Assembly: GCF_019597925.1 (NCBI RefSeq)
Contig: NZ_CP080442.1
Span: 599,001-663,000 of the forward strand
Direction of reading: 5' to 3'
Length of the DNA stretch: 64,000 nt
Source: [Clostridium] scindens
GTDB taxonomy: Bacteria; Bacillota; Clostridia; Lachnospirales; Lachnospiraceae
Part shown: in pieces, positions 34,651-43,646 of the stretch
Position numbering within the stretch: position 1 is the stretch's first letter
How the letters are laid out: the number at the start of each line of letters is the position of its first letter
Notes under the pieces: model-generated
Told to the model about the DNA's origin: nothing
Database searches by the model: none
What the model saw: the letters and a program-made list of their open reading frames with translations, nothing else
Made by a program: the position numbers and the translations under genes

Positions 34651-36591
34651 ATGGGATATGAAATGTTATTTACCCCTTTTAAGATAGGGAAAATGGAAGT
34701 CAAGAACCGCCTGGTCATGTCTCCTATGGGGACCAACTCGGCATTTACCAACGGGCGCAAGGATGCCCAGGAAATCGATTACTTTATTGAAAGAGCCAAA
34801 GGCGGCGTGGGAATGATCATTATGGGATGCCAGCCCTTGAATGAAGAGATCGCACAAGGCTCTATGGAAGGATACATGGACTCCTTTAGCGTGCTTCCTG
34901 CGCTTACAAGCGTCTGCGACGGCGTGCACCGTTATGGTGCCAAGATCGTATGCCAGTTAAGCTGCGGTACCGGGCGCAACGCATTTCCGGATACTTTTGG
35001 CAATCCCCCCATGTCGGCATCTGCCATTCCTTCTGCATTCAATCCCGATGTACCATGCCGGGCCATGACCAAGGAGGACATTCAGAAGGTGATGGATGGA
35101 TTCGCCTTTGCGGCGGGCGCGGCAAGGGACGCGGGATACGATGCGGTGGAGATTCACGCCCATGCCGGATATCTGGTGGATCAGTTCATGTCTCCGGTAT
35201 GGAATAAGCGGACGGATGAGTACGGTGGAAGCCCGGAGAATTACGCGCGGTTTCCAAGAGAGATCATTCGTGCCATCAGAGGCGCAGTGGGGCCGGATAT
35301 GCCGATTCTGTTCCGTATTTCCCTGGATCATCGGTTTGAAGGCGGCCGCACGCTTGCGGACAGTATTCCGTTGCTGAAGCTTCTGGAGGAAGAAGGGGTA
35401 GACGCGTTCGACATTGACGCAGGCTGTTATGAGACGCTGGATTATATCTTCCCGCCATCCTATCTGGGAGAATCCTGCATGTCCTACGTGACAGAAGAAG
35501 CCAGGAAGGCAGTGAAAGTGCCGCTTCTTAACGCCGGAACGCATAACCCGGATACGGCGCTGGAACTTCTTGAGAGCGGCAATGTGGATCTGGTGATGAT
35601 GGGGCGCGCGCTGATTGCGGATCCGGAATTACCTAACAAGTTGATGGAAGGCCGCAGGGAAGATGTAAGACCTTGCCTGCGCTGTAATGAAAATTGTATC
35701 GGCCGGATCTGGAACCGTCATACGAAATTAGGCTGCTCCATCAATGTGCAGGCCATGGAAGAAGAGCGTTTCCGTCTGGAGAAGACAGATTCTCCCAAGG
35801 AGGTCGTAGTGATCGGCGGAGGCCCCGGCGGTATGGAGGCGGCCCGGGTGGCAGCACTTATTGGACATAAGGTAACCTTGCTGGAACGCTCGGAGAAGCT
35901 TGGGGGAGTCATGGGCGAGATCTGTACAGCGAAGTTTAAGAAGAATATCAAAGAACTGACCAAATGGTATCTGGTGCAGCTTCAGAAACTGGGCGTGAAT
36001 GTGCGCCTGAATACGACGGCCACGGCAGACGACCCGCTGCTTGAGACATGCGACCGGATTATCATAGGCTGCGGCGCGGTTCCGGTAGTCCCTCCGATTC
36101 CGGGAATTGACGGAAAGAATGTTATCAGCATCCTGGATGCGCATCGAGATCCAAAGCTGATCAAGGGAGATCATATCGCCGTATGCGGCGGCGGAGCATC
36201 CGGGTGCGATGGCGCGCTGGAGATCGCGGAAGAAATGGGCAAGAAGGTAACCATCATAGAGATGCTTCCGGAATGCGCGAAAGATGCCATGTTTATCAAT
36301 AAGATATCCTTGTTTAACGCATTAAACCGTAATCATGTAGAGATGCTTACAGATACCAAGGTAGTCTCTGTGCAGGCAGATGGCCTGACGCTGGAGAAGA
36401 AAGACGGAACTTTGGAAACGCTGAAAGCAGACACGGTCATCACTGCATTTGGCATGAAGCCGGACCTTACGACGGTGGATGCCATCAAGGCCAAATACCA
36501 TACGAAGACGAGAGTTGTTGGGGATAGCAATAAGCCGGGAAAAATCGGCGATGCAGTGCGGGATGGCTTCTATGCGGCATCCAGCCTGTAA
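34651..36591 (+). CDS. Fe-S/flavin enoate reductase, copy 2
   Basis: A 646-residue paralogue of the protein at 31418, about half identical by eye. It keeps every cofactor element: barrel motifs QLSCGTGRN and HAHAGYLVDQF, the cysteine cluster CLRCNENC with KLGC, the FAD loop VVIGGGPGGMEAAR and NADH loop VCGGGASGCDG. The first 90 residues and the region after VLPALTS differ most, so substrate range probably differs: two enone positions or stereochemistries, as with BaiCD and BaiH. GGAGG precedes the ATG at 34651, and the SDR gene follows 37 bp downstream. Confidence 0.92.
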   Translation: MGYEMLFTPFKIGKMEVKNRLVMSPMGTNSAFTNGRKDAQEIDYFIERAKGGVGMIIMGCQPLNEEIAQGSMEGYMDSFSVLPALTSVCDGVHRYGAKIVCQLSCGTGRNAFPDTFGNPPMSASAIPSAFNPDVPCRAMTKEDIQKVMDGFAFAAGAARDAGYDAVEIHAHAGYLVDQFMSPVWNKRTDEYGGSPENYARFPREIIRAIRGAVGPDMPILFRISLDHRFEGGRTLADSIPLLKLLEEEGVDAFDIDAGCYETLDYIFPPSYLGESCMSYVTEEARKAVKVPLLNAGTHNPDTALELLESGNVDLVMMGRALIADPELPNKLMEGRREDVRPCLRCNENCIGRIWNRHTKLGCSINVQAMEEERFRLEKTDSPKEVVVIGGGPGGMEAARVAALIGHKVTLLERSEKLGGVMGEICTAKFKKNIKELTKWYLVQLQKLGVNVRLNTTATADDPLLETCDRIIIGCGAVPVVPPIPGIDGKNVISILDAHRDPKLIKGDHIAVCGGGASGCDGALEIAEEMGKKVTIIEMLPECAKDAMFINKISLFNALNRNHVEMLTDTKVVSVQADGLTLEKKDGTLETLKADTVITAFGMKPDLTTVDAIKAKYHTKTRVVGDSNKPGKIGDAVRDGFYAASSL

Positions 36592-36628
36592 GATACGGTA
36601 GGACTAACAAGAATGGAGGAAAGTTATA

Positions 36629-37390
36629 ATGAAAAATTATTTTGACCTGACAGGAAAATATGCGCTGGTAGCCGGAGCGTCTTCCGGCATCGGAACCCAA
36701 TATGCCAAAGCGCTGGCCAGCCAGGGTGCGGCAGTGGCAGTTGCGGCAAGACGGAAGGAACGCCTGGAAGAACTGAAGGCAGAGATTGAAGCCATGGGCG
36801 GAACCTGTATCGCCGTAGCATGCGACGTGTCCGATGAAGACAGTGTAAAAGCCTGTGTGGCAGAGGTGGAAAAGGCCTTTGGGCGAATTGATATCCTGGT
36901 GAACAATGCAGGCATCAATATCATAAATGAGTTCAGCGAATTTTCAACGGAAGACTGGGATAAGGTAGTCAATATCAATCTTCGCGGGCAATTTATCATG
37001 AGCCGGGAAGTATGCAAGCTGATGAAGAAGCAGAATTATGGAAAGATTATCAATACGGCATCCGTAGGCGGCTACGCCGGCGGCGCTGCCCAGATTGCCT
37101 ATTATGCCTCCAAAGGCGGCGTGGTGAACTTCACCCGAGCGCTGGCTTCTGAACTGGCGCCCTATCATGTGACGGTCAATGCCATCGGGCCAGGCGTATT
37201 CGACACAGAGATGACCCACGACTCTCTGGATGGAGACTTTGCCAAGTATCTGGAAGGCCGCGTGCCACTTGGAAGATGGGGAAAAGATGGGGAACTGGAT
37301 GGTGCGCTGATCTACTTTGCGTCCGACGCATCCAGCTACTGCACAGGCCAGACGCTGTATGTGGATGGCGGCATGGTCTGCGTGCTATAG
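36629..37390 (+). CDS. Short-chain dehydrogenase/reductase (last of operon)
   Basis: A 253-residue SDR paralogous to the one at 29486: GASSGIGTQY cofactor loop, AARRKERL (NADPH-type), NNAGI, NTASVGG and the catalytic YYASK. It is the last gene before a strong terminator. It presumably acts on a different hydroxyl/ketone position or in the opposite direction from the first SDR. Confidence 0.9.
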   Translation: MKNYFDLTGKYALVAGASSGIGTQYAKALASQGAAVAVAARRKERLEELKAEIEAMGGTCIAVACDVSDEDSVKACVAEVEKAFGRIDILVNNAGINIINEFSEFSTEDWDKVVNINLRGQFIMSREVCKLMKKQNYGKIINTASVGGYAGGAAQIAYYASKGGVVNFTRALASELAPYHVTVNAIGPGVFDTEMTHDSLDGDFAKYLEGRVPLGRWGKDGELDGALIYFASDASSYCTGQTLYVDGGMVCVL

Positions 37391-37440
37391 ACACGCACTG
37401 GCGCGAACAAAAAGAATCTGTATATTGAATCCCTTACGGG

Positions 37441-37471
37441 GCGGGCGATCCTTGGATTGCCCGCTTTTTTT
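37441..37471 (+). terminator. Terminator of the redox operon
   Basis: An 11-bp GC-rich stem with one G-T pair (37441-37451 with 37454-37464) followed by seven T. It separates the six-gene operon from the LysR gene. Confidence 0.85.
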
Positions 37472-37552
37472 GCTATCCAAGGCTGTCTTTTTGTGAATGG
37501 CCATGATATAATTTGATAAATCGGGTTTAACTATTGTACCAGGAGGCATATC

Positions 37553-38467
37553 ATGAATAGCAACCAATTATGGCAATTTAAGACGATTGCGGAGTGTGGA
37601 AACATTACCAAAGCGGCAGAATTGCTTTTTATAACGCAGCCTGCCTTAAGCACGGCGCTGGGCAAACTGGAGGACGAACTTGGGCGGCCGCTGTTTATAA
37701 GGGAAGGGAGGAATCTTTCCCTGACCGAGGATGGCAAAGTGCTGCTTCATTATGCGCGGATTGTCACCGATGCCATTGACCGGGCGCAGGAGCATTTCCG
37801 AGCGAAGAATGAGACCCAGTCCATCAATCTGTACCGTATCGGCGGCATTGCTGCAAACCTGCTGACGGAAGGCTGTTTTAATATTGAAGGGTGCAGGCTG
37901 AACGGCATATTGGTATCCAACAAGGATCTGGCAAGGATATCGACATCCGGCATAGCCGATCTGATTATAGCGGACGACAGATATATGAACAGTGTGACGC
38001 ACAAATATGAGGAGAAGGAACTTCTTTATCATCAGCAGCTGATTCTATCCGTAAGAAAAGAAGATCCGCTGGCCAGATTCGACCAGCTGGATGTACAGGA
38101 TATCCAGGGACTGTCTATGCTGGGGCATGTCAATCCGCTGGGATTTGCGTCCTGGATATCTGAGATCAAGCGGGACAATCGCTGTGATTTTGTTGAAGAG
38201 GTGGCGCTTGATAATATGACCTATTTTGCGGAGCGGGACAGACTTCCGTGGCCGGTATTCATGAGTTCCTTTGGGATAGGGACGGAAAGAGGCCGGGATT
38301 ATTTTTCCCGCAGAAAGAGCATCAAGGTCAACGGAACATATACGCAGAGGGATATTTACCTGTGGTACAGCCGGAAGAACGGCAAGAATCTGAAACCAAT
38401 GGTTGACAAGATAAAGGAGAATGCCGCAAGGATATTGGAGATGGACCGCAAGTCAGGGTTTTTGTAA
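37553..38467 (+). CDS. LysR family regulator
   Basis: A 304-residue LysR protein: N-terminal helix-turn-helix (TIAECGNITKAAELLFITQPALSTALGKLEDELG) and a substrate-binding domain from about residue 85. AGGAGG precedes the ATG. It reads in the same direction as the CoA-transferase gene, which begins about 78 bp downstream of its stop, and is followed by the decarboxylase module. It probably responds to an intermediate of the pathway and controls one or both adjacent operons. Confidence 0.9.
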   Translation: MNSNQLWQFKTIAECGNITKAAELLFITQPALSTALGKLEDELGRPLFIREGRNLSLTEDGKVLLHYARIVTDAIDRAQEHFRAKNETQSINLYRIGGIAANLLTEGCFNIEGCRLNGILVSNKDLARISTSGIADLIIADDRYMNSVTHKYEEKELLYHQQLILSVRKEDPLARFDQLDVQDIQGLSMLGHVNPLGFASWISEIKRDNRCDFVEEVALDNMTYFAERDRLPWPVFMSSFGIGTERGRDYFSRRKSIKVNGTYTQRDIYLWYSRKNGKNLKPMVDKIKENAARILEMDRKSGFL

Positions 38468-38544
38468 GGGAGAATTGTAAAAGGACTCGGCTAATGGACT
38501 GGCGGATCTATAATTTTGCGGCGAGGCTACATAGAGGAAGAGAA

Positions 38545-40098
38545 ATGAGTATAAAGATTATGTCGGCAGAAGAAGCCGTAAGGATGGTAGAATCTCAAAA
38601 GACGCTGTGCTGCGAGGGATTTGTAGGAGCCGCGCTTGCGGAGGAACTTCTGATAGAACTTAGAAACCGCTATCCGGAAACAGGAAGCCCCAGGAATCTG
38701 ACGCTTTTATATGCGGCAGGCCAGGGAGATGGAAAAGAGCGGGGATTGAATCACCTCGGAGAGGAAGGGCTGCTTAAAAGAACGGTAGGCGGACATTGGA
38801 ATCTGGCAGGAAGGCTGCAGAAACTGGCGCTGGAAGAGCGGATGGAGGCTTACAACATTCCCCAGGGAGTGATAGCCCAGATGTACCGGGATATTGCAGC
38901 AGGAAGGCCGACCATATCCCGTATAGGGCTACAGACATTTGTAGATCCAAGGGTTGACGGAGGCAGGCTGAACAGCGTTACAGAAGAAGAAATCGTTCAT
39001 TTGCTGGAGATTGACGGAGAAGAATATCTGAAATACGACCATCTTCGTCTGGATTATGCATTTATCCGGGGAACTTATGCGGACGAGCGGGGCAATATTT
39101 CTATGGAAAAAGAATGCTGCGACCTGGGAGTGCTTGCTATCGCGGAGGCAGTGAAAAACTGCGGAGGAACCGTATTCGTCCAGGTAGAAAAGGTAGTGAA
39201 GACCGGAACGCTGGATCCCCGCTATGTGCGGATTCCCGGCATGCTGGTGGACGTCGTGGTTCCGGTGAAGGATCAGAAGAATCATATGCAGACCTTCCAC
39301 ACCCAGTATGAACCCGCATTTTCCGGTAAAGCGGCTGTGTCCGGGGAAGAACAGGATACTCTTGCGGCAGGCGTCCGCAGGCTGATCGGAAGGCGATGCG
39401 CCCTGGAACTTGCTAAGGATACTACCGTGAACTTGGGGATCGGGATGTCGGAGATTGTAGGGGCAGTGGCCTGGGAGGAAGGAATTGGACAGGAGATGAC
39501 CTTTACGATAGAGGGAGGGCCAGTCGGGGGAATTGCCATGTCAGGCATGGATTTTGGAGCAATGGCAGGGCCAACGTGTATTATAGACCAGGCATCCATG
39601 TTTGATTTCTATGACGGCGGCGGCCTGGACGAAGCATTTTTGGGAATGGCGGAATGCGACCGCCTTGGAAATATCAATGTCAGCAAGTTTGGCTTAAGAA
39701 TCGCGGGCGCTGGAGGATTCATCAATATCAGCCAGACGGCCAGAAAGGTCGTGTTCTGTGGCACGTTCACAGCCAAAGGACTGGAAGTGGAGGCCAGGGA
39801 TGGAAGGCTTATAATCCAAAGGGAAGGGCAGATCAATAAGTTTGTGAAGAAGGTGCATCATATGACCTTCAATAGCGGGCTGGCAAGAAAGCGAAAGCAG
39901 GAAATACTGTATATTACCGAACGTGCCGTATTTGAGATGACGCAGGAAGGAATCATGCTGACGGAGATTGCCCCCGGTATTGATCTTCAGAAGGACGTGC
40001 TTGATCATATCGAGTTTGCGTGTGCGGTGAAAACGGATCTAAAACGGATGGATGAGCGCATTTTCCGTGAAGAGAAGATGGGGATAAGACTGGATTGA
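38545..40098 (+). CDS. Acyl-CoA:carboxylate CoA-transferase (YdiF type)
   Basis: A 517-residue family I CoA-transferase with both halves fused, like E. coli YdiF and propionate CoA-transferase. The N-terminal half has FVGAALAEELLIEL and the C-terminal half carries the catalytic glutamate in IEGGPVGG (Glu323), which forms the glutamyl-CoA thioester, then NINVSKFG and GAGGFINISQ. The ATG at 38545 follows GAGGAAGA. It would move CoA from a common acyl-CoA to a pathway carboxylic acid, allowing it to be activated without ATP. Confidence 0.92.
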   Translation: MSIKIMSAEEAVRMVESQKTLCCEGFVGAALAEELLIELRNRYPETGSPRNLTLLYAAGQGDGKERGLNHLGEEGLLKRTVGGHWNLAGRLQKLALEERMEAYNIPQGVIAQMYRDIAAGRPTISRIGLQTFVDPRVDGGRLNSVTEEEIVHLLEIDGEEYLKYDHLRLDYAFIRGTYADERGNISMEKECCDLGVLAIAEAVKNCGGTVFVQVEKVVKTGTLDPRYVRIPGMLVDVVVPVKDQKNHMQTFHTQYEPAFSGKAAVSGEEQDTLAAGVRRLIGRRCALELAKDTTVNLGIGMSEIVGAVAWEEGIGQEMTFTIEGGPVGGIAMSGMDFGAMAGPTCIIDQASMFDFYDGGGLDEAFLGMAECDRLGNINVSKFGLRIAGAGGFINISQTARKVVFCGTFTAKGLEVEARDGRLIIQREGQINKFVKKVHHMTFNSGLARKRKQEILYITERAVFEMTQEGIMLTEIAPGIDLQKDVLDHIEFACAVKTDLKRMDERIFREEKMGIRLD

Positions 40099-40230
40099 AA
40101 GGAAGAGTGCATTAAAGAGGATACCAAAAATAAAATTTATGCTTCGATAAATTTTAGAAAGTGTTATTTTTCCTGGAGTTATGGTACTGTTTAACAAGAG
40201 TGTTTAAGAAATCTATGGAGGATATTGAAT
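40099..40230. promoter_or_regulatory. Gap before the decarboxylase module
   Basis: An AT-rich stretch of 132 bp. Two weak -10-like elements can be drawn but no convincing promoter or operator was found; GGAGGA at 40217-40222 is the ribosome site of the UbiD gene. Confidence 0.35.
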
Positions 40231-41709
40231 ATGCAGTTAATGAAAAGTTTCCGCGAGTATGTAGAAAAACTGGAAGCGTGTGGAGAGATCGTTCCGGTTA
40301 CGAAGGAGGTGGACTGGAATCTGGAGATGAGCGCCATCACAAGGCATGCCTATGACCTTCCATCCGCGGCGCCGCTCTTTAAGAATATCAAGGATTGCAC
40401 GCCGGGGTTCGAAGTATTGGGAGCGCCGGTGGGCTTAAGCCCGGATAAGGAGCATCCATTCAAACGAGTGGCCCTCTCCCTTGGACTTCCCATTGATACT
40501 TCCGCGCCGGGAATCGTAAAGGCCTGGTCAGAACTTGCGGATGTTACGCCCATCCCGCCACGCGAAGTTGAGACGGGCGCATGCAAGGAAAATAAACTGT
40601 TCGGCAAGGATGTTGACTTGACGAAGCTTCCGGTTCCGTTGATCCATTACGGAGACGGAGGCCGCTACATCAATACCTATGGCATCTTCATCGCCCGCAC
40701 GCCCGACGGATCCTGGGTAAACTGGGCGATATCCAGGGCAATGCTTGACGGCCCGCAGACGATCGCGGGAGTCGTGATTCCGACGCAGGACTTTGGCAAG
40801 ATCTATGCCGAGTGGAAGAAGATCGGCAAGGAGATGCCTTTCGCGCTGTGTCTGGGCGTAGATCCGGCCATCGCCATGATCGCGGGCTACCCCCTTCCTT
40901 CCCGTATCAGCGAAGGAGAGGTGATCGGCGGCTGGTATGGCGAGCCAGTGGATGTAGTAAAGTGTGAGACGAATGACCTGCTGGTACCGGCATCCAGCGA
41001 GATTGTCATAGAAGGATTTGCATCCCTTGACCATATGGTTCCGGAAGGGCCGATGGGTGAATACGGCGGATATGTTTGGTCCGGGAAGAATAAGCCGGTT
41101 CCGTGTTTTGACGTGACTGCCATGACCTACCGGGACAACCCGATCATGCCGCTATGCGTGGCCGGCGTGCCGACCGAAGAAAACCATACAAACTGGGGAA
41201 TCAGCATTGCCGCCAGCATCCAGAACGTGCTGGATAAGAAGGGATTTCCGATCAAGGAATGCTTTATTCCTATGGAATCGGCAGCACACTGGTTTGTAGT
41301 TTCCGTAGACCGCAGCAGGGAAAATGAAGACGATGAAGAACTGGCGCTCGAGATTGGCAAGGCAGTCTTCGCGTCAAAAGGAGGCTCCTATATTCCGAAA
41401 GTGATCGTTGTGGATGACGATATCGACCCAAGCAATATCAATCAGGTCGTATGGGCTCTGGCAACCCGCCATCACCCGGACCGAAGGGTAGCCATACCGG
41501 ATCAGTACATCTTCCCGCTTGTGGCATACTTAAGCGCAGAGGAGAAAAGCGAGGCAGTGTCCACAAGGGTCATCTATAACTGCCTGACCCCTTTCCACAA
41601 ATGGCCAAAAGAACGCCAGCCTGTAGAACCGTCATTCAGAGGCTATCCGAAGGAACTGCAGGAACAGGTATTGAAGAATTGGGAAGAGTATGGATTTAAG
41701 AAGGACTAG
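40231..41709 (+). CDS. UbiD family (de)carboxylase
   Basis: A 492-residue prenyl-FMN-dependent decarboxylase. The catalytic pair of glutamates lies in PEGPMGEYGGY (Glu-x4-Glu, as Glu277/Glu282 of UbiD), with SRAMLDGPQT and GVDPAIAMIAGYPLPSRISEGE forming the cofactor site and GGWYGEPVDVVKCETND the manganese-binding region. Length and the following UbiX and LpdD genes place it with the hydroxyaryl decarboxylases (gallate, protocatechuate, 4-hydroxybenzoate type) rather than with ubiquinone synthesis. I chose ATG 40231 for its spacing from GGAGGA. Confidence 0.92.
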   Translation: MQLMKSFREYVEKLEACGEIVPVTKEVDWNLEMSAITRHAYDLPSAAPLFKNIKDCTPGFEVLGAPVGLSPDKEHPFKRVALSLGLPIDTSAPGIVKAWSELADVTPIPPREVETGACKENKLFGKDVDLTKLPVPLIHYGDGGRYINTYGIFIARTPDGSWVNWAISRAMLDGPQTIAGVVIPTQDFGKIYAEWKKIGKEMPFALCLGVDPAIAMIAGYPLPSRISEGEVIGGWYGEPVDVVKCETNDLLVPASSEIVIEGFASLDHMVPEGPMGEYGGYVWSGKNKPVPCFDVTAMTYRDNPIMPLCVAGVPTEENHTNWGISIAASIQNVLDKKGFPIKECFIPMESAAHWFVVSVDRSRENEDDEELALEIGKAVFASKGGSYIPKVIVVDDDIDPSNINQVVWALATRHHPDRRVAIPDQYIFPLVAYLSAEEKSEAVSTRVIYNCLTPFHKWPKERQPVEPSFRGYPKELQEQVLKNWEEYGFKKD

Positions 41710-41736
41710 ATCACAAGCATTATGGAGAGAAAAGGC

Positions 41737-42309
41737 ATGAGAATCATTGTAGGAGTATCCGGGGCCAGCGGCGTGGAGATGAGTTATTACTTGCTGAAGG
41801 CTTTGAAAAGCATAGAGAATTGCGAGGTGCATCTGATTCTGAGCCAGGGGGCGAAGACGACTTGGAAACTGGAAAGCGACATTCCTGTGGAAGAACTGCT
41901 GAAACTGGCAGACTGCGTACATGACGAGCATAATCTGGCAGCGTGCATATCCAGCGGCTCCTTTGTTACGGATGGCATGATTATCATGCCATGCAGTATG
42001 AAGACGCTGGCCGGGATAGCCACAGGCTATGCAGATAATCTGACCGTCCGGGCAGCGGATGTATGTATGAAGGAGGGCCGGAAGGTAGTGCTGGTTCCAA
42101 GAGAGATGCCGTTCGGAAAGGTGCACATCAGGAACATGAAAGAGGCGTCAGACTTAGGCTGCGTGATCGTTCCGCCGGTACTGACATTTTACAATGGAGC
42201 AAGGACGCTGGAGGACCAGATCTGCCACATCGTGGGGAAGGTGCTGCTGCAGTTTGGAATTGACTATGACAAATTCGTGCCATGGACGGGGGCAGGAGAA
42301 GAATGTTAA
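41737..42309 (+). CDS. ubiX: UbiX flavin prenyltransferase
   Basis: A 190-residue enzyme that prenylates FMN to make the cofactor of UbiD. Seen: IIVGVSGASGVEMSYYLLKAL at the N-terminus, SGSFVTDGMIIMPCSMKTLAGIATGYADNL in the active site, and the conserved LVPREMPFGKVHIRNM. It uses ATG 41737 after GGAGAG. It lies between the decarboxylase and the LpdD-like protein, overlapping the latter by 7 bp, so the three are made together. Confidence 0.95.
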   Translation: MRIIVGVSGASGVEMSYYLLKALKSIENCEVHLILSQGAKTTWKLESDIPVEELLKLADCVHDEHNLAACISSGSFVTDGMIIMPCSMKTLAGIATGYADNLTVRAADVCMKEGRKVVLVPREMPFGKVHIRNMKEASDLGCVIVPPVLTFYNGARTLEDQICHIVGKVLLQFGIDYDKFVPWTGAGEEC

Positions 42310-42683
42310 GAGAAGAATTGTTTGATGGATATTCGGTATACTGTGACGTCATTCCCATGGGAAAAGATTACACGCTGGCCGTCTACGGGGGAGATACTCC
42401 CCACGTAGGCAGCGTGGTGCTATCAATAGCAAGACCTAGCCTTGCAGGAGAGGGCATCGGGGTGACATCCTCGGTGCTGTTTGGCGTGGGACATAAGGAT
42501 GAGGCCATCGCACGGCTGTTCGCGGAAGCCTTGGCAAAGGAGCGGTACTGTACGGTGGCCTGCTCCTGCGGCATCCATGTGGATGATATTACGCCCGGAC
42601 AGATAGAGGCAGTCCGGGAGGCCTGTGACCGGCTGCTCGGCCGACTGCTTAAGCAGACGAGAACGCCTAAGGAAGAGCAGTAG
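42303..42683 (+). CDS. LpdD-like prenyl-FMN chaperone
   Basis: A 126-residue protein (FDGYSVYCDVIPMGKDYTLAV, then PHVGSVVLSIARPSLAG and HKDEAIARLFAEALA) like the third subunit LpdD of gallate decarboxylase clusters, recently described as a chaperone delivering prenyl-FMN. It starts inside the end of ubiX (ATGTTAA). LpdD is found only with hydroxyaryl-type UbiD modules, which supports an aromatic or enone acid as the substrate. It overlaps the convergent lipoprotein gene by 17 bp. Confidence 0.75.
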   Translation: MLREELFDGYSVYCDVIPMGKDYTLAVYGGDTPHVGSVVLSIARPSLAGEGIGVTSSVLFGVGHKDEAIARLFAEALAKERYCTVACSCGIHVDDITPGQIEAVREACDRLLGRLLKQTRTPKEEQ

Positions 42684-43485
42684 CCAGCCGGTATTCTGAA
42701 TTTACCTCTACGGCTACCGCGTCCGACCTGCCAGTCTGACATATTTCATATACGCTATCCAGTGTCCATTGCTGCCGTTTCTGGCAGCTTTGTTCATTTC
42801 CGGACCAGTCTGGCACAAGCAAGTCTTTTCTGGAGATAATCTGATGCGTATCGCAGTCAAAGGTAAAAGAATCTGCGATAATATTCAGATACTCGCCTAT
42901 ATTTTCTATGGGAACCATCTTATCCGTTATCTGGTAGATTCTCTTGCCGCAGAGCAGCTGCGTGCAGTCTTGGGGATTGACAGAGAAATCTGTATCGGAT
43001 GATTCTGTATCACGGTCATAGTGGAAGATATTATCCTCTGCTTTGACCATACTGCTTGGAATCGCCTCATGATAGCCACCGTCTGCCTCCACGATCAATT
43101 CCTGCCCTGGGCCATCTTTAACGGTATAGACATTCAAAAATGGTATGACATGGGAGGCGTTGGGGATGGAATCAGCCATCTTTGCAAGAGACTGGAAAGG
43201 CTCTTTGGTAATGCTTTGCTGCTTTAGTATCTTTCCGGACGAGTCTATGACAGCCAGTTTTCTTATATACCCGATCCAAGAGCCCAGATCTTCATCTGGC
43301 AATGTGTTTTCCAAGAGCGTGTAGTCTTCTCCCTTATAGGTGAACTGTGTTACATTGTCCGTGCTTAGAAGGCATTCTTCCTTATCTTTTGCGTAATGGC
43401 GAATGCCGCTTTCTAGAATGCCGCATCCGGCGAGGCATAGGGGAAGCAGTAAAATCAAAGATAGTATTAAAGATAATTTTTTCAT
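42667..43485 (-). CDS. Lipoprotein of unknown function
   Basis: A 272-residue protein with a lipoprotein signal (about 20 residues ending LCLAGC; the Cys at residue 21 would be lipidated). The mature part has beta-rich repeats with WIGYIRKLAVIDSSGKIL and Asp/Glu-rich loops and no recognised domain. It is single, convergent to the LpdD-like gene. Confidence 0.75.
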   Translation of the reverse strand: MKKLSLILSLILLLPLCLAGCGILESGIRHYAKDKEECLLSTDNVTQFTYKGEDYTLLENTLPDEDLGSWIGYIRKLAVIDSSGKILKQQSITKEPFQSLAKMADSIPNASHVIPFLNVYTVKDGPGQELIVEADGGYHEAIPSSMVKAEDNIFHYDRDTESSDTDFSVNPQDCTQLLCGKRIYQITDKMVPIENIGEYLNIIADSFTFDCDTHQIISRKDLLVPDWSGNEQSCQKRQQWTLDSVYEICQTGRSDAVAVEVNSEYRLATALP

Positions 43486-43587
43486 TATAAGTTCATTCCT
43501 TTCTGCGTGATCGACTTTATCTTTTGAAAATGATTCTACCAGGAATTTTTCAGGATTTTATAAGGAAATAGAAAATAAAAAATGTAT

Positions 43588-43616
43588 TTGACAAACATAC
43601 TGTCGGTATGTATAAT
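43588..43616 (+). promoter_or_regulatory. Consensus promoter with TetR operator
   Basis: A perfect consensus promoter, TTGACA (43588-43593), 17-bp spacer, TATAAT (43611-43616), with the palindrome ACATAC-TGTCG-GTATGT (43595-43611) filling the spacer. Binding of the TetR protein encoded just downstream would block RNA polymerase. Confidence 0.85.
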
Positions 43617-43646
43617 GAACTTACCATCCACATACAGGAGGGAGCC

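Noticed and set aside
29486..37390. Identification as the bile-acid 7-dehydroxylation (bai) operon itself
   Set aside because: The characteristic baiB ligase, baiE dehydratase and baiF/K CoA-transferase pattern is absent and the gene order differs; only the reductase and SDR families are shared.
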